The notes: generated from the letters alone by a model not told the origin. A stretch of DNA of 36,728 bases from Streptomyces roseochromogenus subsp. oscitans DS 12.976 (GCF_000497445.1 NZ_CM002285.1:6266855-6303582), one strand, 5' to 3'. Shown: positions 25,924 through 33,546, counted from the first letter of the stretch. Made by a program: numbers and translations.

Positions 25924-26853
25924 TCACTCGCCCGATCCATGCAGATCCAGCCGCCAGTCCTGCCCCACGAGATCCTTGCCGAAGGAGCGGTGCGGTTTCT
26001 CGGCGACGAGCACGAAGCCGTGCCGCTGGTAGATACGGCGGGCACCGCTCAGCACATCGTTGGTCCACAGCACCAGCTCGCGATAGCCGACCCCGCGCGC
26101 GAAGTCGACCACGGCCCGCACCAGCCGGTCGCCGAGGCCGTGCCCGCGCGCCTCGCGCTCGACGAGCAGCAGCCGCAGCCGGGCGGCACCGGGTGCGTCG
26201 TCCCGTACACACATCACGCAGCCCACCGGCCGGCCGCCCTGTTCGGCGATCCACACCCGCTCCAGATGCGGGTCATGGTCCTCCGCGAAGTCGGCGACGA
26301 TCCGGGCGACCAGCCCCTCGTAGTCGGCGTTCCAGCCGTACTCGGCCGCGTACAGCGCGGCGTTGCGCTGCACGATCCAGCCGAGGTCACCGGGGCCGGG
26401 CTCGCGCAGGACGACCTCGTGGGACCCGGCGCGCGGCTCGCCGAGGATGTCCTGGATGGTCCGCATGGCCTCCGCCAGCCGTGGCCGGTCGGCCGGGGCC
26501 ACGGTGTCGAGCAGGGCCGCGACCGTGTCCCGGGCCCGCTCGTCCAGCAGTCCGGCGGCCTCCCGCCCCCGCGCGGTCAGCCGTACCCGGCGTCGGCGCG
26601 GATCGCTCTGCGAGGGCCCGCGCTCGATCAGTCCGGCGTCCTCGAATTTGTTCAGGATGCGGCTCAGATACCCGGCGTCCAGGTCGAGCTGGGTGCGCAG
26701 TTCGACCGCGTCCAGGTGCGGTACCCGGGCGAGTTCGTACAGCACGCGGGATTCGGTGAGTGTGTACGGGGCGTAGAGACGGCGGCCGTAGTCGAGGGCA
26801 CCGATGAGGCCCGTGTAGAAGCGGTTGAAAGCCCGGACGTCCTGGACGGTCAT
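25924..26853 (-). CDS. MarR-type wHTH fused to GNAT acetyltransferase
   Basis: A 309-aa two-domain protein. Residues 1-140 are a MarR winged helix (LDAVELRTQLDLDAGYLSRI, then DPRRRRVRLTARG wing). Residues about 147-309 are a GNAT domain with the acetyl-CoA loop region REARGHGLGDRLV and the C-terminal RRIYQRHGF. This fused type occurs in many actinobacteria and may link DNA binding to acetylation of a small molecule. ATG 26853 has GGGGGCGAT close upstream. It diverges from the GWGDH-repeat gene; two palindromes lie in the gap. Nothing in sequence identifies its ligand. Confidence 0.9.
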   Translation of the reverse strand: MTVQDVRAFNRFYTGLIGALDYGRRLYAPYTLTESRVLYELARVPHLDAVELRTQLDLDAGYLSRILNKFEDAGLIERGPSQSDPRRRRVRLTARGREAAGLLDERARDTVAALLDTVAPADRPRLAEAMRTIQDILGEPRAGSHEVVLREPGPGDLGWIVQRNAALYAAEYGWNADYEGLVARIVADFAEDHDPHLERVWIAEQGGRPVGCVMCVRDDAPGAARLRLLLVEREARGHGLGDRLVRAVVDFARGVGYRELVLWTNDVLSGARRIYQRHGFVLVAEKPHRSFGKDLVGQDWRLDLHGSGE

Positions 26854-26870
26854 GATCGCCCCCGGATGCT

Positions 26871-26881
26871 TGACTCAGTCA
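26871..26881. promoter_or_regulatory. Palindrome TGACTCAGTCA
   Basis: A perfect 5-1-5 inverted repeat 18 nt upstream of the MarR-GNAT ATG. It may be an autoregulatory operator. Confidence 0.4.
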
Positions 26882-26993
26882 GAGATGCTGTCTCTCCGAA
26901 CCTAGGTCCGCCGCCCGCCCGCGTCCACGGGCCGCCCCCCTTCGGCGCCCCAACTCCCTTTGCTGGTTCTTCTTTCTGTGCCGGGTCCTGCTT

Positions 26994-27022
26994 TTGACAT
27001 CCTCATGACCCCGACGTAAGTT
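26994..27022 (+). promoter_or_regulatory. Promoter TTGACA-N17-TAAGTT
   Basis: The consensus -35 TTGACA (26994-26999), a 17-nt spacer and TAAGTT (27017-27022) match the main vegetative sigma factor pattern well. The expected start is near 27029, giving a leader of about 168 nt to the ATG at 27197. Confidence 0.6.
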
Positions 27023-27033
27023 TGAAATCAAAC
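27020..27033. promoter_or_regulatory. Palindrome GTTTGAAATCAAAC over -10 and start site
   Basis: A perfect 6-2-6 palindrome (TTGA...TCAA core) typical of MarR-family operators, placed over the -10 box and likely start site. Binding would block the promoter. The divergent MarR-GNAT protein is the obvious candidate. Confidence 0.5.
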
Positions 27034-27196
27034 GTCACATATGTCCGATTTTCAACGGAAGTGACGATCGCCCCCGCCGGACGCATCGCGGGCGGCGGCG
27101 GACGACGCACAGAGTTCCGCGCAGGCTCTGGAGCGCAGGCGGACGGCCCGTCGAGGCCGCCGGTAAATCAATCGCACCCTCGGAGAGGGGTTCATC

Positions 27197-27535
27197 ATGC
27201 GCGCGCATGCAACCCGTATCAGGAGAGTGGCCATCGCGGTCTGCTCGGCACCGATCCTCGCCATCGCGGCCGGAGCCGGAGCCGCCCACGCCGCCACCAC
27301 CGCCGCTCCGGACCACGTCATCGCCGCCGCGCACACCGACGGTGGTGGTTGGGGCGACCACGGCGGCTGGGGCGACCACGGCGGCGGTTGGGGCGACGAC
27401 CACGGCGGCTGGGGCGACCACGGCGGCTGGGGCTGGGGCGACGACCACGGCGGCTGGGGCTGGGGCGACCATGGCGGCTGGGGCTGGGGAGATGACCACG
27501 GCGGCTGGGGTTGGGGAGATGACAACTGCGACTGA
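27197..27535 (+). CDS. Secreted Gly-Trp-Asp-His repeat protein
   Basis: A 112-aa protein. ATG 27197 has GGAGAGGGG 6 nt upstream. The signal peptide is about 1-32 (RIRRVAIAV...GAAHA). After a short spacer, residues 49-109 are almost only Gly, Trp, Asp and His, built from units such as GGWGDH and GGWGWGDDH; there are 12 Trp, and the chain ends N-C-D. The underlying DNA repeats units of about 18-27 bp. The aromatic and His/Asp spacing would suit metal binding, stacking or self-assembly at the surface. No family was recognised. It is monocistronic: strong promoter upstream and a 15-bp terminator hairpin downstream. The single Cys at 111 could form dimers. Confidence 0.85.
   Translation: MRAHATRIRRVAIAVCSAPILAIAAGAGAAHAATTAAPDHVIAAAHTDGGGWGDHGGWGDHGGGWGDDHGGWGDHGGWGWGDDHGGWGWGDHGGWGWGDDHGGWGWGDDNCD
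27341..27523 (+). repeat. Tandem DNA repeats coding GGW(GW)GD(D)H units
   Basis: Near-identical copies of GGCGGCTGGGGCGACCAC, with insertions of GGCTGG and GAC, make up the mature region. Such repeats vary easily in copy number by slippage or recombination. Confidence 0.85.
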
Positions 27536-27576
27536 AGGTCAGCAGGTGTGATCGACGCCCTCTGAAGAACAAAGGG

Positions 27577-27614
27577 TGGATCCGGGTGCCCGACCCCAAG
27601 GGCACCCGGATCCA
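27577..27614 (+). terminator. 15-bp perfect terminator hairpin
   Basis: TGGATCCGGGTGCCC (27577-27591) pairs perfectly with GGGCACCCGGATCCA (27600-27614) around an 8-nt loop, 41 nt after the repeat protein stop. It is one of the longest perfect stems in the window and separates that gene from the monooxygenase. Confidence 0.8.
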
Positions 27615-27642
27615 TATGACCACACGGTGAGGCGGTGGCCGG

Positions 27643-28887
27643 ATGAGGATCGTCTGCGTGGGTGGAGGCCCGGCCGGGCTGTACTTCTCGATCGCCGCGA
27701 AACTGCGGGACGCCGGGCACGAGATCACCGTGATCGAGCGGGACCCGCCGGAGGCGACGTACGGCTGGGGCGTCGTGTACTGGAACGACCTGCTGGACAT
27801 CCTGCACCGCACCGACCCCGAGAGCGCACGGGCGGTGAGCGCCGGATCCGTGCTCTGGCAGGACCAGGAGATCCGCCTGCACGGCAGCCGGCACGACGGC
27901 ACCGCGTACTTCGGCGGCTACGGCTACAGCATGGGCCGCGCCGCCCTGCTGGAGGTCCTGACCCGGCGCGCGCGATCACTCGGCGTCGACGTCCGGCACG
28001 GCCAGAAGCTCGACGACCCCGCCGACCTGCCGGAGGCCGACCTGATCGTGGCCGCCGACGGCGCGGGCAGCCGGATCCGGCAGAGCCGCGTCGAGCACTT
28101 CGGCACCCGCGTGGAGACCGGCCGCAACCCCTACATATGGCTCGGCACGGACCGGCAGTTCGGCAGCTTCGTCTTCGACTTCGAGGAGACCCCCGCGGGC
28201 TGGATCTGGTTCCACGCCTACCCGTCGATCAAGGGGCGGATCAGCACCTGCATCGTGGAGTGCGCACCGCAGACCTGGCAGGGCCTGGGCTTCGACACGC
28301 TCGACACCGAGGAGGCCGTACCCCTGCTGGAGAAGATCTTCCACCGCGCCCTCGACGGCCGCTCCCTGATCAGCAGATCACGCGGCGAACCGGCGAAGTG
28401 GCAGCGGTTCGGGCACATCAGCAACCGGACCTGGGTCGACGGCAATGTCGTCCTGGCCGGCGACGCCGCCCACACCACCCACTTCACGCTCGGCTCCGGC
28501 ACCCGGCTCGCGATCATCGACGCGATCGTGCTGGCCCACGCCCTCTCCCGGTATCCGGACCTGCGGGCGCTGCACGAGTACGACCAGCACCGCCGCGCCG
28601 AACTGCACTCCACGCAGGCCGGAGCGCGCTCCAGCATGGCCTGGTTCGAGCAGCTCGACGACTATCTGGACCGCGACCCGGTCTCCTTCGCCTACGCCAT
28701 GTCGGTGCGCACCGGCCAGCAGCGCGCCTGGAAGTACCAGGTCCACCTGGCCACCCAGCTCGCCGCCGTCCGCAGCGCACGGCGGGCCTACGACACCGGG
28801 AAGCGCTGGTACCGCGACCGCCGCAGGGGCGAGGCGGCGCTGCCGCTGCTGGGCTCCGCCGCCAAACTCCCTCCCCCACAGCCTTGA
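27643..28887 (+). CDS. FAD-dependent monooxygenase, VioD/SdgC-like
   Basis: A 414-aa flavoprotein hydroxylase. The FAD Rossmann motif GGGPAGL is at 7-13, followed by the ERDPPEATYGWGVVYW segment that resembles the tryptophan hydroxylase VioD and the flavin part of salicylyl-CoA/anthraniloyl-CoA hydroxylases. The second FAD motif VLAGDAAH holds D274. It lacks the extra oxidoreductase domain of anthraniloyl-CoA reductase fusions. ATG 27643 gives the expected N-terminus, though the ribosome binding site is weak. The gene stands alone between terminators. It probably hydroxylates an aromatic acyl-CoA or indole-type substrate (family inference). Confidence 0.87.
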   Translation: MRIVCVGGGPAGLYFSIAAKLRDAGHEITVIERDPPEATYGWGVVYWNDLLDILHRTDPESARAVSAGSVLWQDQEIRLHGSRHDGTAYFGGYGYSMGRAALLEVLTRRARSLGVDVRHGQKLDDPADLPEADLIVAADGAGSRIRQSRVEHFGTRVETGRNPYIWLGTDRQFGSFVFDFEETPAGWIWFHAYPSIKGRISTCIVECAPQTWQGLGFDTLDTEEAVPLLEKIFHRALDGRSLISRSRGEPAKWQRFGHISNRTWVDGNVVLAGDAAHTTHFTLGSGTRLAIIDAIVLAHALSRYPDLRALHEYDQHRRAELHSTQAGARSSMAWFEQLDDYLDRDPVSFAYAMSVRTGQQRAWKYQVHLATQLAAVRSARRAYDTGKRWYRDRRRGEAALPLLGSAAKLPPPQP

Positions 28888-28960
28888 GGACGTGGGGTGC
28901 GCCCAGTCAGTCCGGCGACACCTGGCACGCACTCCCCAGTGGGGGCACAGTCCCATCGAG

Positions 28961-29045
28961 GGCGCTCCGGCGCCTTGCGATCACACGCGCGGCTTCGCTC
29001 GCGCGGGGACACCCCCATCGCCGCCGCCGGGCCCGACCTTCGGGC
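28961..29045. terminator. Cluster of stem-loops between convergent genes
   Basis: Three stems lie in the 193-nt gap: GGCGC-TCCG-GCGCC (28961-28974), CGCGCG-N8-CGCGCG (28986-29005) and GCCCG-N5-CGGGC (29031-29045). They probably end transcription from both sides. Confidence 0.6.
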
Positions 29046-29080
29046 GGACGCCGGGAGTTCGACGACAGGGCCCAGGCCGG

Positions 29081-30133
29081 TCACTTCCCCGCTGACGGCA
29101 CCCCGGTGGACCCGCGCACCATCAACTCCCCCCGAACGGCGGCGACACCCCCCGGCGGCGCCTCCTCCCGCCCCATGGCGATGCGCCCGGCCCGCGCCCC
29201 CGCCTCCGCCAGCGGCAACCGCACCGTCGTGAGCGAAGGCACCGCGTCCACACTGAACGGCAGGTCGTCGAATCCGGCCACCGACACATCCCCGGGAATC
29301 CGCAGCCCCGACTCCCGCAGCGCCGCACACGCCCCCAACGCCACGGAGTCGTTCGCGGCGACGACAGCCGTCAGCGAGGGGTCCCGGCGCAACAACTCCA
29401 GCGTGGCCTCGTACCCGGACTGCCGGTCGTACCGCCCGTGCACCGTCCAGCGAGGGTCCTCCCCGACGCCCGCCGCCGTCAGCGCGGCCCGGTGGCCCTC
29501 CAGCCGGTGCCGGGTCGTCGTACGCTCCTCGGGGCCCGCGATGTAGCCGAGGCGCCGATGGCCGAGGCCGAGCAGATGCTCGGTGAGCCGGCGCGCCCCG
29601 CCCCGGTTGTCGAAGGTGAGGGCGACCGCGTCGGTGCCGGGCGCCGGCGGCCGCCCGCACAGCACCACCCGGGTGCCGGCCTCCGTGAGCTTGCGCAGCT
29701 TCGCCGCGACCGCCGCCGCGTGCGGCGCGTCCTCCACGGCCCCGCCGGTCAGCACCACGGCGGCCGCCCGCTGCCGCTGCAGCAGCGTCAGATACGTCAG
29801 TTCCCGCTCCGGCGAGCCGCCCGTGTTGCACACGACCGCCAGCCGCTCGCCGCCCGCCCTTCCGCCCGGACCACAGATCTCGGCCTGGATCGCGCTCGCC
29901 ATGATCCCGAAGAACGGGTCGGCGATGTCGTTGACGAGAATCCCGACCAGATCCGACGTGGCGGCCGCGAGCGCGCTCGCGGGGCCGTTGAGGACGTAGT
30001 CCAGCTCGTCCACCGCTCGCAGCACCCGCTCGCGCGTCGAGGCGGCCACCGGGTAGTTGCCGTTCAGCACGCGCGACACCGTCGCGGGTGAGACCTGGGC
30101 GCGGGCCGCCACATCCGCCAGGGTCACCGTCAT
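29081..30133 (-). CDS. LacI-family transcriptional regulator
   Basis: A 350-aa repressor. The helix-turn-helix and hinge are at the N-terminus (LADVAARAQVSPATVSRVLNG, residues 5-25), followed by a periplasmic-binding-protein-like sensor domain with DLVGILVNDIADPFF and a C-terminal VAGFDDLPF segment. ATG 30133 has GGAGG 8 nt upstream; the frame continues to 30274 but without signals. It diverges from the Gfo/Idh-DUF993-isomerase operon, whose promoter region has a LacI-type palindrome at 30318-30329. It likely represses that operon until a sugar or sugar derivative is present. Confidence 0.93.
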   Translation of the reverse strand: MTVTLADVAARAQVSPATVSRVLNGNYPVAASTRERVLRAVDELDYVLNGPASALAAATSDLVGILVNDIADPFFGIMASAIQAEICGPGGRAGGERLAVVCNTGGSPERELTYLTLLQRQRAAAVVLTGGAVEDAPHAAAVAAKLRKLTEAGTRVVLCGRPPAPGTDAVALTFDNRGGARRLTEHLLGLGHRRLGYIAGPEERTTTRHRLEGHRAALTAAGVGEDPRWTVHGRYDRQSGYEATLELLRRDPSLTAVVAANDSVALGACAALRESGLRIPGDVSVAGFDDLPFSVDAVPSLTTVRLPLAEAGARAGRIAMGREEAPPGGVAAVRGELMVRGSTGVPSAGK

Positions 30134-30268
30134 GTCGTCGTCCTCCGGTCGCGCATCGTGTCGTACGCCCTCGTAGACAGCCAGGCCAGGCCACTGGTTC
30201 CGAAAAACTGTCGACCAGACCTTAAAGCCATGGACCCGGGGTGTTCGCCCCCTCGAACAACTCGAAGG

Positions 30269-30296
30269 GGACACGGTCTTGTACAGACCAGTGTCC
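30269..30296. promoter_or_regulatory. 28-nt dyad overlapping -35 of sugar operon
   Basis: Arms GGACAC-GGTCT (30269-30279) and AGACC-A-GTGTCC (30285-30296) flank TGTAC; all pair except one extra A. The dyad covers the TTGTAC -35 box. It could be a second operator, separate from the LacI-type site. Confidence 0.5.
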
Positions 30297-30308
30297 AGAG
30301 GTTAGCTT
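30279..30308 (+). promoter_or_regulatory. Promoter TTGTAC-N18-TAGCTT for sugar operon
   Basis: -35 TTGTAC (30279-30284), 18-nt spacer, -10 TAGCTT (30303-30308). The expected start is about 30315, about 40 nt before the GTG at 30356. Confidence 0.5.
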
Positions 30309-30317
30309 CTCACGATA

Positions 30318-30329
30318 GAAAGCGCTTGC
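30318..30329. promoter_or_regulatory. LacI-type operator GAAAGCGCTTGC
   Basis: It matches the LacI/GalR palindrome GAAAGCGCTTTC in 11 of 12 positions, with the diagnostic central CG. It lies just after the likely transcription start of the operon, next to a LacI gene. A repressor bound here would block transcription. Confidence 0.65.
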
Positions 30330-30355
30330 TTCCGGTGTTGACAGAGGGGACTGAC

Positions 30356-31507
30356 GTGACACGCAAGACGGTGCGTATCGCCATGAACGGCGTGACCGGG
30401 CGCATGGGCTACCGCCAGCACCTCGTCCGGTCGATCCTCGCCCTGCGCGAGGCGGGCGGGCTCGACCTCGGCGACGGCACCGTGCTGTGGCCGGAGCCGA
30501 TCCTGCTGGGCCGACGTGAGCACGCGCTCAGGGAGATCGCCGAGCGGCACGGCCTGGAGCACGTCTCGGCCGACGTGGACGCGGTCCTTGCCGATCCGTC
30601 CGTGGACATCTACTTCGACTCCCAGGCCACCTCCGCCCGCGAGGAGTCGATCAAGAAGGCGATCGCCGCCGGAAAGCACGTCTACACCGAGAAGCCGACG
30701 GCGACGGGACTGGCCGGCGCCCTCGAACTCGCCCGTCTCGCCCAGGAGAAGGGCATCAAGCACGGCGTGGTCCAGGACAAGATCTTCCTGCCGGGCCTGC
30801 TGAAGCTGAAGCGCCTCATCGACGGCGGCTTCTTCGGCCGCGTCCTCTCCGTCCGGGGCGAGTTCGGCTACTGGGTGTTCGAGGGCGACTGGCAGCCGGC
30901 CCAGCGCCCCTCCTGGAACTACCGTGCCGAGGACAGCGGCGGCATCGTCGTCGACATGTTCCCGCACTGGGAATACGTCCTGCGCGAGCTGTTCGGCCGC
31001 GTGAAGTCCGTCCAGGCCCTCGCCACCACCCACATCCCGCAGCGCTGGGACGAGAGCGGCAAGCCCTACGACGCGACGGCGGACGATGCGGCGTACGGCA
31101 TCTTCGAACTCGAAGGCGGCGCCATCGCCCAGATCAACTCCTCCTGGGCGGTCCGGGTCAACCGCGACGAACTCGTCGAGTTCCAGGTCGACGGCACGGA
31201 GGGCTCTGCGGTGGCCGGCCTTCGCAAGTGCCGTGCACAGCACCGCAGTTCGACCCCCAAGCCGGTCTGGAACCCGGACGTCCCCGCGACGGAGGTCTTC
31301 CGCGACCAGTGGCAGGAGGTGCCGGACAACGGGGACTTCGACAACGGCTTCAAGGCCCAGTGGGAGCTGTTCCTCAAGCACGTCTACGCCGACGCCCCGT
31401 ACCACTGGGACCTGCTGGCCGGCGCCCGTGGCGTCCAACTCGCCGAACTGGGCCTGAAGTCCTCGGCCGAGGGCCGCCGTATCGAGGTACCGGAGATCGC
31501 GCTGTGA
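30356..31507 (+). CDS. Gfo/Idh/MocA-family NAD(P)-dependent dehydrogenase
   Basis: A 383-aa sugar-type oxidoreductase. The N-terminal Rossmann fold shows MNGVTGRMGYRQH, and the family motif EKP is at 112-114. The C-terminal alpha/beta sheet domain has the catalytic-type D-x-x-x-H (VVDMFPHWEY). It is a little longer than the usual 330-360 aa. GTG 30356 has GAGGGG 6 nt upstream. It is the first gene of an operon whose next start overlaps its stop (GTGA, 31504-31507). It probably oxidises a sugar or polyol, perhaps at carbon 3 or 1, for the following two enzymes. Confidence 0.9.
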   Translation: MTRKTVRIAMNGVTGRMGYRQHLVRSILALREAGGLDLGDGTVLWPEPILLGRREHALREIAERHGLEHVSADVDAVLADPSVDIYFDSQATSAREESIKKAIAAGKHVYTEKPTATGLAGALELARLAQEKGIKHGVVQDKIFLPGLLKLKRLIDGGFFGRVLSVRGEFGYWVFEGDWQPAQRPSWNYRAEDSGGIVVDMFPHWEYVLRELFGRVKSVQALATTHIPQRWDESGKPYDATADDAAYGIFELEGGAIAQINSSWAVRVNRDELVEFQVDGTEGSAVAGLRKCRAQHRSSTPKPVWNPDVPATEVFRDQWQEVPDNGDFDNGFKAQWELFLKHVYADAPYHWDLLAGARGVQLAELGLKSSAEGRRIEVPEIAL

Positions 31508-32664
31508 CCCTCCGACTTCCCTCCGCCGACGGCACGTTGCGCACGTACGAGCCCCGTACTGAACCGCTGCCGTTCTCGCCGGGCACCCCCTTCACCTCCC
31601 GTACGGTCTTCGCGGCGGCCCATGTCGTGGCCGACCCGTACGCCGACTCGACCCCCGACTCACCCGCCGCCGTCGACTGGGACGCCACCCTCGCCTTCCG
31701 CCGTCACCTCTGGTCCCACGGACTCGGCGTCGCCGAGGCGATGGACACCGCCCAGCGCGGCATGGGCCTGGACTGGGCGGGCGCGGCCGAGCTGATCCGG
31801 CGCAGCGCCGCAGAGGCGCGGCCGGCCGGCGGACGGATCGCCTGCGGGGTCGGCACCGACCAGATCACGGGCGGTTCGCGGGCTTCGCTCGCCGAGATCC
31901 GCGCGGCCTACGAGGAACAGCTGGCGGTGGTGGAGGAGGCGGGCGCCCAGCCGATCCTGATGGCGTCCCGGGCCCTGGCCTCCACCGCCTCCGGCCCCGA
32001 GGACTATCTGGAGATCTACGGCCACCTGCTGCGCCAGTCCGCCGAGCCGGTGATCCTGCACTGGCTGGGCCCGATGTTCGACCCGGCGCTGGAGGGCTAC
32101 TGGGGCGCGACCGACCTGGACCCGGCGACGGAGGTGTTCCTGGAGGTCATCGCCGCGCACCCGGACAAGGTCGACGGCGTCAAGGTGTCGCTGCTGGACG
32201 CCCGGCGCGAGATCGACCTGCGCCGCAGACTGCCCCGAGGGGTCCGCTGCTACACCGGAGACGACTTCCACTACCCCGAGCTGATCGCGGGCGACGACCA
32301 GGGCTTCAGCCACGCCCTGCTCGGCGTCTTCGACCCGCTGGGCCCGCTGGCGGCGCAGGCGGTACGGGCTCTGGACACGGGGGACACGGCCGGTTTCCGG
32401 GGCCTGCTGGACCCGACCGTGGAGCTGTCCCGCCACCTCTTCCAGCCCCCGACGCGCTTCTACAAGACGGGCGTGGTCTTCCTCGCCTGGCTCGCGGGCC
32501 ACCAGACGCACTTCACGATGGTCGGCGGCCTGCAGTCGGCCCGCTCCCTCCCGCATCTGGCCCGCGCCTACGAACTCGCCGACGGACTGGGCCTGTTCCC
32601 GGACCCGAAGCTCGCGGAGGAGCGGATGAAGACCCTGCTGTCGCTGTACGGGGTGACCTCATGA
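31504..32664 (+). CDS. DUF993-family protein, dihydrodipicolinate synthase-like
   Basis: A 386-aa protein of DUF993, which appears related to the DHDPS/aldolase TIM barrels. The conserved lysine region is probably DKVDGVKVSLLDA (about 223-235), placed like the Schiff-base lysine of that superfamily (inference). It is coupled on both sides: its GTG overlaps the dehydrogenase stop by 4 nt and its stop overlaps the isomerase ATG by 4 nt (ATGA, 32661-32664). This tight coupling suggests the three act in sequence. The reaction is not established to my knowledge; retro-aldol cleavage or dehydration of an oxidised sugar would fit. Confidence 0.83.
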   Translation: MTLRLPSADGTLRTYEPRTEPLPFSPGTPFTSRTVFAAAHVVADPYADSTPDSPAAVDWDATLAFRRHLWSHGLGVAEAMDTAQRGMGLDWAGAAELIRRSAAEARPAGGRIACGVGTDQITGGSRASLAEIRAAYEEQLAVVEEAGAQPILMASRALASTASGPEDYLEIYGHLLRQSAEPVILHWLGPMFDPALEGYWGATDLDPATEVFLEVIAAHPDKVDGVKVSLLDARREIDLRRRLPRGVRCYTGDDFHYPELIAGDDQGFSHALLGVFDPLGPLAAQAVRALDTGDTAGFRGLLDPTVELSRHLFQPPTRFYKTGVVFLAWLAGHQTHFTMVGGLQSARSLPHLARAYELADGLGLFPDPKLAEERMKTLLSLYGVTS

Positions 32665-33494
32665 CGGCCGATCTCTCGCGTTTCAGCATCAACCAGATGA
32701 CGGTGAAGCAGCTGTTGCTGCCGGAACTGGTGGCCGCCTGTGGCCAGTTGGGTGTGGGCCGGGTGGGCCTGTGGCGGGAACCGGTCCAGGAGTACGGCCT
32801 GACGGGGACGGCGAAACTGATCCGCGAGGCGGGCCTGACGGTGACGACGCTGTGCCGGGGCGGCTTCTTCACGGCGATCGACCCGGTGGAGCGCTCCCGT
32901 GCCCTGGACGACAACCGGCGCGCGATCGAGGAGGCGGCGACGCTCGGCACGGACACCCTGGTCCTGGTCTCGGGCGGTCTCCCGCCCGGCAGCAAGGACC
33001 TCAGGGCGGCCCGCGAACGCATCGCCGACGCCCTCGCCGAACTGGGCCCGTTCGCCGACGACCACGGCGTCCGCCTGGCCATCGAGCCCCTGCACCCCAT
33101 GTACGCCTCCGACCGCTGCGTCGTCTCGACCCTGGCCCAGGCCCTCGACCTCGCCGAACGCTTCCCGGCGCACCAGGTCGGGGTGGCGGTGGACACGTAT
33201 CACATCTGGTGGGACGACCAGGCTCCGGCGCAGATCGCGCGGGCGGGAGCGGGCGGCCGTATCCACACCTTCCAACTCGCCGACTGGATCACCCCGTTGC
33301 CCGAGGGTGTCCTCGACGGCCGGGGTCAGATCGGCGACGGCGCGATCGACATGCGCGAGTGGCGGGGGTATGTGGAGGCGGCCGGCTACACGGGCCCGAT
33401 CGAGGTCGAACTCTTCAACGAGGAGCTGTGGGCCCGGGACGGCCGGGAGGTGCTGGCGGAGACGCTGGAGCGTTTCCACAGCGCTTTCCTATAA
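32661..33494 (+). CDS. Sugar phosphate isomerase/epimerase-like TIM-barrel protein
   Basis: A 277-aa member of the PF01261 TIM-barrel family. Metal-binding residues fit E142 (LAIEPLHP), D178 and H181 (AVDTYHIWWDD), H202 (RIHTFQ) and E250 (IEVELFNEE). It is the third gene of the LacI-controlled operon and is translationally coupled to the DUF993 gene. In better known pathways (inositol, levoglucosan, C-glycosides) such proteins isomerise or beta-eliminate the keto-sugar made by a Gfo/Idh/MocA dehydrogenase, so a similar role is likely. A terminator hairpin follows at 33516. Confidence 0.88.
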   Translation: MTADLSRFSINQMTVKQLLLPELVAACGQLGVGRVGLWREPVQEYGLTGTAKLIREAGLTVTTLCRGGFFTAIDPVERSRALDDNRRAIEEAATLGTDTLVLVSGGLPPGSKDLRAARERIADALAELGPFADDHGVRLAIEPLHPMYASDRCVVSTLAQALDLAERFPAHQVGVAVDTYHIWWDDQAPAQIARAGAGGRIHTFQLADWITPLPEGVLDGRGQIGDGAIDMREWRGYVEAAGYTGPIEVELFNEELWARDGREVLAETLERFHSAFL

Positions 33495-33515
33495 ACGCGG
33501 CTCAATTCTGTGAAG

Positions 33516-33546
33516 GAGACGGGTATTTCTGTGGAATACCTGTCTC
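33516..33546. terminator. 12-bp terminator between convergent genes
   Basis: GAGACGGGTATT (33516-33527) pairs with AATACCTGTCTC (33535-33546) with one G-U pair and a 7-nt loop, 22 nt after the isomerase stop. It is placed to end the sugar operon and, from the other side, the ribokinase transcript. Confidence 0.75.

Larger units (their letters stand above)
26854..27196. other. 343-nt divergent control region
   Basis: No gene. It holds a palindrome near the MarR-GNAT start (26871-26881), a strong rightward promoter (26994-27022) with an overlapping palindrome (27020-27033), and a 5' leader of about 168 nt for the repeat protein gene. I see no riboswitch motif I can name in the leader. Confidence 0.6.

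Noticed and set aside
27341..27523. Regular repeats that might suggest a CRISPR array
   Set aside because: The units are contiguous, in frame and coding, with no unique spacers and no cas genes.
27197..27535. RiPP precursor reading of the GWGDH protein
   Set aside because: It has a standard Sec signal peptide and no recognised RiPP maturation enzyme nearby; the adjacent monooxygenase is separated by a strong terminator.
27052..27894. Minus-strand frame rich in Pro-Gln-Pro-Trp repeats
   Set aside because: It is the mirror of the GWGDH repeats. The plus strand has the ribosome binding site, signal peptide, promoter and terminator.
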